Positions 10,701 to 19,700 of a DNA stretch of 20,295 nucleotides are shown here, piece by piece. Source of the stretch: Lenisia limosa (Eukaryota; Breviatea). The stretch's first letter is position 1. The number at the start of each line of letters is the position of its first letter. Position numbers and translations under genes: made by a program. The stretch lies in the NCBI GenBank assembly GCA_001655205.1, contig LPNZ01009095.1, positions 1-20,295 on the forward strand, read 5' to 3'. Under the pieces are notes generated by a model. That model did not search any database, was not told where the DNA came from, and worked only from the letters and a program-made list of their open reading frames with translations.

Positions 10701-13700
10701 GAGTATTGGTGTAATTGCGGCCCAATTAGTAAGAATCGGTGTATTTGCGGCCTAATTAGTGAGTATTGGTGAAATTGCGGCCTAATGAATAAGAATCGGT
10801 GTACTTGCGGCCTAATTAGTAAGAATAGGTGAAATTGCGGCCTAATTAGTGAGTATTGGTGAAATGAAAGGGAATCAAAATATAAATATCGAACAAATCT
10901 AAGCTGACAATTTCAAGCCTCGAACAAATCTAAGCTGACAATTTCAAGCCTCGAGGAAATATACATCAATGTGTCCACCCCCAAAACGCATCGTTTTGCC
11001 CCCCCCCCCCCNNNNNNNNNNNNNNNNNNNNNNNNNNNNNNNNNNNNNNNNNNNNNNNNNNNNNNNNNNNNNNNNNNNNNNNNNNNNNNNNNNNNNNNNN
11101 NNNNNNNNNNNNNNNNNNNNNNNNNNNNNNNNNNNNNNNNNNNNNNNNNNNNNNNNNNNNNNNNNNNNNNNNNNNNNNNNNNNNNNNATCAGCCATCCCG
11201 CTGCTCACATCTCATTGTTACTCTCAATGATTATGCGGAAGTTCGAAGGGACCTGAATGAGGTCGCCATTTGGAAGGATGACACTCGGACAGTTGGCAAA
11301 GGGGGACAGGGCTCTGGCCCACCTGTCGACATGCTGTCCGTTGACTATGACCCACTGGGGGGGGGGGGGGNNNNNNNNNNNNNNNNNNNNNNNNNNNNNN
11401 NNNNNNNNNNNNNNNNNNNNNNNNNNNNNNNNNAATCACGAATCGAATAATCTGAAACTCCAAACAAAAACAAGCAATAACAAACACAAGCAACCAACGC
11501 TAAAACTAGACATAAACTAGATCACAAAAAGTAAGGGTGAACGGACAGGTGACAAGCGTAGAGTTCATGATGGGTAAGATATGAATAGAACACACAATTA
11601 ACAACGGTACGAAAGTATCAAACAATGTATAGCATGATAACAACCATCATACATGTGGGGTGTTGTGGGGGTCGCAAACAGCCATTCGCAGCGCCGCCGC
11701 CACCGTGCCATCAACCCACACGCCGGCAGCTGTGAAGTGTCCCAAAACGGAAACGTCATCGTTGCAGTCGAGCGTCTATGTTAGTCAAGTGTGTCATAAC
11801 AACAAAAGAGCATCTTTAACTGAATAAAACGGCGTATCAAGTGTTACTCAAAGGAAATTTACCGAGCAACACTAAGCCCACGTCAGCAGAAGCGGCGATG
11901 ACAACTGGCGGTACGGATACGGCAGACAGAGCAGCAATCAGCGTAGAGTGCATGGCCGTTTTGCCCGAAAATGTTGGACCAACTAAGTCTGCAATAGGGG
12001 GGGTGGTGAGCAACAGAGTATCATTTTACAGAACCCAAGGGGACAACTAAATTTTGTTGTACTATTTCCCTCTGTTAAGTTTCAGAGTTACAACATAGAG
12101 GCATGCCCACAGATAAGTTTGGATATTGACAGAGCAGATGCGAGTTCGCAGATACGGGCTAAGAAGTCACTAGAGGGCTGCAGGCCCAGTTGTTGGGCAG
12201 CCTTGGGCAGAGAGTTCTGCAGCACGGCGTCCGTAATCTGAGTGGTGAGGGTTCTTTGATAAAAGGAGGAACGGAAACAGATTCCTTGATGTGTGACTTA
12301 TTTACTGCTTCTCCCCCCTCCCCACAGTAGCCAGGTCCGGGCTGCAGAATGATGACGTCAGCAGTCTGGAGAGAAGGACGCGTGGCCGGCCTGGGGGCAT
12401 GCCTGGTTCTATGGGGGTAAGAGATGCACAGGGAAACAAAAACGAACAAATCGCCGAAATAGCTCCGGGGTGAGAGGGTTTGAAGTAGGGCTTTACTTCG
12501 GTTCGAAAAAAGACTGAATTTCCCGATAAATCTTCGAAACTTATCGATATTGTACCGGTCTTTTTCGAACCGAAGAGTCTCCCATTGAGGCCCATCCCAC
12601 CAAGCACTAGTTCAGACGCCCAGCCCACCAAGTACTAGTTCAGACGCCCAGCGGAGAACTGAAACTTCAACATCCGTGTCGCCAAGGATCGTATCAACCT
12701 CGTCTTCATCGTATTCTGAAGGAGTAAAGTGGTACCGTTGAAAAATAAAATAAAATAGTATTACTGCTGACTAAACAATTAATAACCTATGGCACCAAAT
12801 AGTAAAATTCAGCACAGAGCGGCGGTAAATAGAACGCAGTTGCCCCAATTGAAACGGCTTTTCAACAACACTCATCAGTAACATCAGCAGAAAGACCCTC
12901 CCCCCACCAGCCACGATATCAGGCCGAACACTCAGGATGGAGTGACCGGAGGGAGTGGGTCTTTCGGAGGTTGGTGAGCTTGTCCGGCGCGGGGTCGAGG
13001 ATGACGATCGGATGTCTCGGCTTGCTGAGGGGTGATTCATCTNNNNNNNNNNNNNNNNNNNNNNNNNNNNNNNNNNNNNNNNNNNNNNNNNNNNNNNNNN
13101 NNNNNNNNNNNNNNNNNNNNNNNNNNNNNNNNNNNNNNNNNNNNNNNNNNNNNNNNNNNNNNNNNNNNNNNNNNNNNNNNNNNNNNNNNNNNNNNNNNNN
13201 NNNNNNNNNNNNNNGGGAGAGGGGTTGAGGTTGAGGAAGGAACTGGCAGGAGCGAGTGCCGACGGAACGGGCAGAAGAGCTGTGCTGATTCCTGCTGGGT
13301 TAGGCTTTCTCTATGTATGTAGTGTACATAGTATGATATATTTCATATGTACTATTATCATATGAAATGTGAAAATGCTATGTATACAGGTATATTACAG
13401 GGATTATCTGGTGAACTATACACCTCATCTATAGTATACACCCCATCTATAGGGTTTTGATGATGAACACTTTGATCCTACCATTCCCTGATTTCAAACA
13501 GCCATCAGAGTGCCCATATTGCAGCAACTATCCAACTTGGCATTGCAGACCTAGATATGGCACCATCCATCCCACTAGGCATTGACGGTGTGGACAGCAG
13601 ATCGCCAGTCCCGGGACGCACGTTGACAACGGGGTCCGAGCTTGAGGGCANNNNNNNNNNNNNNNNNNNNNNNNNNNNNNNNNNNNNNNNNNNNNNNNNN

Positions 13701-16700
13701 NNNNNNNNNNNNNNNNNNNNNNNNNNNNNNNNNNNNNNNNNNNNNNNNNNNNNNNNNNNNNNNNNNNNNNNNNNNNNNTATTACTTTTGAATCATGATAG
13801 CAATTTAACAAATACTATTTTTATGATCAAAGAAAGACAGAAACAACCACCCTGAGTCCAGCGGGGGGGACCTACCGTGCAGCCTCAGTAGCTAGGGCTA
13901 TGATATCCACTAATCTGGGGAGGGCTGAAAAGCAAGGGCCTAGGGGGCGGGGGTAAGCGACGGAAATTTCTATGAAGAACATTGGCGTACTAATCACGAA
14001 CCAAATAATTTGAAACTCCAAACAAACCAAAAGCATAACAAACACGAGAAACAATCGTTAAAATTAGACTAAGCCAGATAACTCAAAACACAAATACAAA
14101 ATCCGAGCCAGGGGGGCGAGTAATAATCAAAGCACGTGGGGCCAATAAGTAACCTTCAAGCTTACCCTTATTATCGAAGGAGATTTGTACTTTACTGATC
14201 ATTGCAGTGACTCTTCCAGCACTTGAGATCCATGATGAGAACCTGAGGTGTGATATGACTAGAACCTGCGGTGTGATATGACGAGAACCTGAGGTGTTAT
14301 ATGACGAGAACCTGAGGTGTTATATGACGAGAACCTGCGGTGTGATATGACGAGAACCTGCGGTGTGATATGATGAGAACCTGAGGTGTGATATGACGAG
14401 AACCTGCGGTGTGATATGACGAGAACTGAGGTGTGATATGACGAGAACCTGCGGTGTGATATGACGAGAACCTGAGGTGTGATTTTGAGTTGTTTTATGA
14501 AACAACCACATGATGATACTAAAAATAGGTTGTATCGCCAAAGAAGAGATTGGTGATAAAAAATAAGAAAAAAAATTCGCCCAGCCATTTGTCTTTGCAT
14601 AATAATCAACCCAAATTAGCCGAACAAAGACCGACCCAGAAGCGAGCAGTATTCTCTCAGCAAGTTCGGCAAGGTCGGGGGTTGAGGATTTGACGGGGGG
14701 CAGTGCTGCCAGGAATGCAGGAGGGACCTTCAGGTGCAAACTTGGTACCTGCAGTATCAGAGTAGAACCACAATATCACGTATCTTGAGGCCAATAATCC
14801 ATTAGACAAATCTTCGAAATATATCGATATTTTATCGGTCTTTTTCAAACCCGAGTGAAACCATAATTATACCTCCCCCCTCCCCACGTCCTCTGCAGTG
14901 GCCACAATCATAGCTGAGTGATTGAGAGGTACCAAATTATCGCCAATTGTATAGCTCGGATCCTGGGGGGTCAGTTGAGGTGTTCATATGCGTCTCGTAA
15001 GCAATAGGGCTATCATGGCCGAGTTACGGACCTTGGCAGCAAGAGCCTTAGAAATTCCTGCAATAATGGGGGCAAGAGTGGCAGCAACTTGAGGCCGAAG
15101 GTACTCCACATCCCTGATGACAAGCCAACTGCCGCTCTGTGGGTGTAAAATTGGAAAATTGACGAAACAAACAACTACACCATGGCCACACTATATAGCC
15201 CCCCACCATGGCCACGCCTCTGAGCGCGGACACGCCGGCCGCGGTGTCGATGAGGTTGTCGGAGTGGATAGTGATGCAATGCCGGCCGCACTCGCGAGCC
15301 AGCTGATGCATTGTCGTGGCTCTTCCGGAGTCACGCGGGCCTGGGGTGTAAAATTGGGAAATTTAGGGCTATCTAATAATAATAAAAAAAAAACCCAAAA
15401 TCAACGAGGGTTGAGAACACAAAGGGGGGGGGGNNNNNNNNNNNNNNNNNNNNNNNNNNNNNNNNNNNNNNNNNNNNNNNNNNNNNNNNNNNNNNNNNNN
15501 NNNNNNNTAGTGAGAGAGCTGCCGGCAGCAACGGACGCAGTGATGGTGGAGAACAACGAGTGAGCATCGCGAGTAATAACTGCAGACTGGGGGCATCCCA
15601 GGTACTCGTAGCCATAGGGCTGAGTGAATGATGCCTGAGGGTGAGTGAGTAACATGCCGTTTGAATGGGGAGGAAAAGAGAAAAGAAAGAAAGCCTGAGA
15701 AAACACAATACCAACCACAAATCGGATATCAAGTACGGGCCAATCAAAATGATGGGTGCATTCAACAAAGGATGATGAATAGAGTCTCACAAATCCTACC
15801 ATTTCGACTGTGACTGTTTTGGTTTCAGGATCCCATACGTGGCGCAAAAGTGAGCGCCAAAGAACGTTTTTGGCATACTCAAAGTCATCGCATGACTGCA
15901 AATCTTCAACTACTGCGCGCCACCACGCCTAAAATGACGTAAAAATATGAGTTTCAGTGTTCTGGACTGAGCGGAATTAATCATATCTTGAAATCTCTCT
16001 GTCTTTAACATGTCCAACGTATCCATGGGTACCAAGAGCTCACCAGCTGCAGAATGATGTTGGAAACGGCCAGGTGCACGTGAGTGGGCTGTGTGTCGCG
16101 TGAAAGTTCCACCAGCTGTAACGTCATATCATAATACGGGTAAAGAAGCTAGTTCTTTAACTGCGAACAAGACAATAGCCACAATAAAGCTCTGGTTCTG
16201 AGATGACAACCCAGAAATCTTATCCCCCACCCTTGTAATGTATCCCCCACCCTTGTAATTTTGTTGTTGATGGAGAGCCCGAGAGCCGCGAGCCCGTTAG
16301 CAGGGTCCTCTGTGAAGATCTCCTCGATCTTGGCGGTGTGGGCTATGGAACATGACGTCAATACGGCCTAAAATGTCAAGAGAAATACAGCTTAAAACGT
16401 CGAAGGTCAATATGACTGTAATAACTTTTCTCTTTTCCCCACCTGTCCAATGAAGGAGGTAGCCCAGCTCTCAATGGCGACAGTGTGGAAGGACTCCACA
16501 GCCCTACTAATTTGATTCCTAACGGTGGTCTTGGTCTCGTCCTACAAGGCTTAGCGAACCGAAAAGGGATTACGTTTAATGTGGTGGATGAGTAGATTAT
16601 GTTAGGGCTGGCTTGGGAGCTATTTAAACTGAGAGTTAGCTAGCCCTCTTACCACCACCGCCGCCAGCCAGACTTCCACGTTCTCGGACTGCTGTGATAT

Positions 16701-19700
16701 GACAATTGGCGTGTCCAAGGTCAGCACTTCTCCCTCGTGACTGGGGAGTTAGGCAACGTTAGAAACTGAGACACAATTTGAAATGATACTGTTTCAAGCG
16801 AGAGAATATATGGGCCAAGAAACTCATTTCTATTTTCTCCAAAACCAGTCCCTCCCTCCCCACCTTGTTAGGGCCACAATTGAGGAGTTTGTGCCGTCTG
16901 AATCGTCAGAGCAAATGTGTAATAGGAGGGAGTGGGCATTGCAAATAAAATAGCGAATTAAGTTTTCCGAAAGAGTAATGTGATAGAGTCTAATGATTCA
17001 GTCAAGATTAAATATAGAGATGAGCTAGTCGCTCAAGCATTTCCCTTCCATTTTCGAATCTTTTTCGTGCCTCCCTCACATACACTCATAAACTCAGTCA
17101 TCCCCACCTTTCTCCCAGACACAAGCGGTGACTCCGGGCAGGACAGCAGCCAACACCGTGGCCATCGCCTCTTCAGGCTGCGAGGCTCCTGGGGGGAGTA
17201 AAATTGGAAAATTTGTGAAATAAAAACAAGCCCAAAATCAACTCTATTGGCTGACAACACACAAGGGTTGTTAACCACAAAACACAAAACCCAAGCCAGC
17301 CGCTTCTGTAGCACCGCATCCCATCACTAAAGCGCAAAAGGGGATGGAAGATGGGGGGGGGTACAACTCCATATTGATTGACCAAACGTTTCATGAGTAA
17401 GATAGCACTTAGTCCCCCTACCTGCCAGTCCAGCAGTGGTGGTCTCGGGTGACAGCAGAAGGAGACGGGGGCATGTCAGCCGACGTTGTTCCACTATCTC
17501 TACCACTGCCTNNNNNNNNNNNNNNNNNNNNNNNNNNNNNNNNNNNNNNNNNNNNNNNNNNNNNNNNNNNNNNNNNNNNNNNNNNNNNNNNNNNNNNNNN
17601 NNNNNNNNNNNNNNNNTGGTGTGCATTTTGAGTATATTTTGCGTATATCATTTAAAGCTGAGTTTTAATTCCAAAACATAACGCGACCCACCTTATAGAC
17701 GATCCTGAGCTCAGCCTTCCAGTCAATGAGCTGCGACAACAGGCCTGGTTTATTGGCCAACACGGCGAGCGAGGGTGTCAGCTCAGCCTCCGCTGCCAAG
17801 TCCCTTAAGCCGCTGTCTACTCGGTCGAAGAGCTGGGGGATTAGGAGAAATAAAACAAGTATCTGGGTGATGAATAGCTGCGGGTGTGATGAGGGGTGGA
17901 GACCCCATGAATTTCTTGGACCCTATGAGAACATTTCGACAGAAGACCAAGCCCATGACAGACCTGAGAAGCCTCAGTGGGGTGTGCGGCTTTGAAGGTA
18001 TCGGATCTCGCGATACTCTGCATTCCGACCCACAGCTGCTGCACTGCCAACCAGGCTCGGAGCACTGACTGTGTGTGGGGTAAAGAGAAAAAACAAATAA
18101 TAACAAAAAACCCTAAAAACTCAGCATGGAGAAAAATAATCAGTAATTGCGATGCCAAATGGTTGCAATTAATTATGAACCGAATATCTCAACAAAAGAA
18201 AGACTAATACGAATAATATGGAGGAGTGTATTTAACATATAAGACGGGTCCACAGTCTCAGCCAAGCAATAAACAGCCCACCTCCACGGCCTTCAAACTG
18301 CCGCTCCATTTGGCCAGGCTATCAGCAAAGTTGACCGCATAACGCGACGCTGATACCGACTACAATGTCACTTGGCTATCAAATAAGGAATAATATGGTA
18401 TTATCCCCAAGACAAGAATTATCGTTCTTTATTGAGCATTAATCGAGAAAATAAGTCTTTCTTCGGACTGTAAGGAAGTCCTAATCATAACGCAAAAGGA
18501 GCTTCACAAATCCACGTAAATAACAACCCGGCCCACCCTTAGTGACTTCTGATGTTCCGCCAGTTGGTCGAAGAGAATGTCATTTTCGACTAGGATTGCA
18601 TGCCCCTCGTTTCCTGGGGGTGAGGTTAGGGCGAGAAGGGAACAATAGGCCTGGTCTACAAACATACCTACAGACTGCAGACTAACAGCTCTGCCTCCCC
18701 ATGCCTCCTCAACCTAAAATGGTTAGAAGTGACTGCAATTTCAACATCAAGGTGACACGAACCTTCAAGATAGTCCGTTCTATGCTTGCTTCTCGTCTTG
18801 CTCGGTCGCAGATATCTTCCACCTGGTATACATAAGAAAGACTGTATATGGAGTTGTACCAAGAGAACAGCTTCAGCTGTAGTGTTTCCAGTACAATAAC
18901 AACAAAAATGCGTCTCAAGTACCGTGGTTGAGAGAGACGACAGCTTGAACGCCAAAACATCCCGCAACGTAGCCTTCGCCACCTGTCCAATAAAAAACAG
19001 GAGACAATTATCATGGTTCCAGAAATTATAATGGTGTTTCAATCTTCATTTGAGCAGAAGAATTAAGACTCCACATCAGTCAGCGTTCCCATTTTCCGAG
19101 AAAATATTGATACTTCTCGAAGAAGACAGCCAAGCCAAGCCAGCCCCCGACCGGCAAGACAGTGACACCGGCCGTGCGTGCCAAATTGGCCCAATGCCGA
19201 TCGCGTACACAGTCGCCTTCTGGGGGGGGGGGGNNNNNNNNNNNNNNNNNNNNNNNNNNNNNNNNNNNNNNNNNNNNNNNNNNNNNNNNNNNNNNNNNNN
19301 NNNNNNNNNNNNNNNNNNACTTTGTGAAAAAATAAAATATGAGAACATGTAGAACACACCACCCACTCAAATTGACCAAAAGAGGCAAGTCGGCTCTGAT
19401 TTCAGCAATGAAGTTGTCCATTGCTGCCACAATGGGCCAGTCCAGAATGTTCTAGGTAGTAAAATGACTGGAAAATCGGAGGGAAGTCAAAACAGTTTGG
19501 TGGGTATGCCAGAAGAGCAATAATGGCCAATGATGAAAAGACATGTTTTTAGTATAGTAATCCACCTTAATTTTTTTTTCTCATTGCTATAAACATGTAT
19601 AATAATGACACCTGCTATACCCATTCCCCCCACTTCGGAGAGATTGGACAGTAAGCCTCGCCCATCGTTGAGGATTTTGGACAGTGTTTCAGTCTTCACC

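Noticed and set aside
10671-10865. Possible CRISPR array (regular 30-bp repeats)
   Set aside because: The repeats are head-to-tail with no unique spacers, and the context is an intron of a eukaryotic gene. The same applies to the 23-, 24- and 32-bp arrays.
12301-12330. Plus-strand acceptor-like sequence (pyrimidine run, CCCCACAG)
   Set aside because: It is the reverse complement of the GTGGGGAGG donor of exon 12326 on the minus strand. Similar C-runs on the plus strand are all explained this way.
14237-14609. Minus-strand frame with repeated SYHTSG-like peptide
   Set aside because: A 23-bp minisatellite inside an intron; exons 14748-14636 and 14221-14166 join in phase without it.
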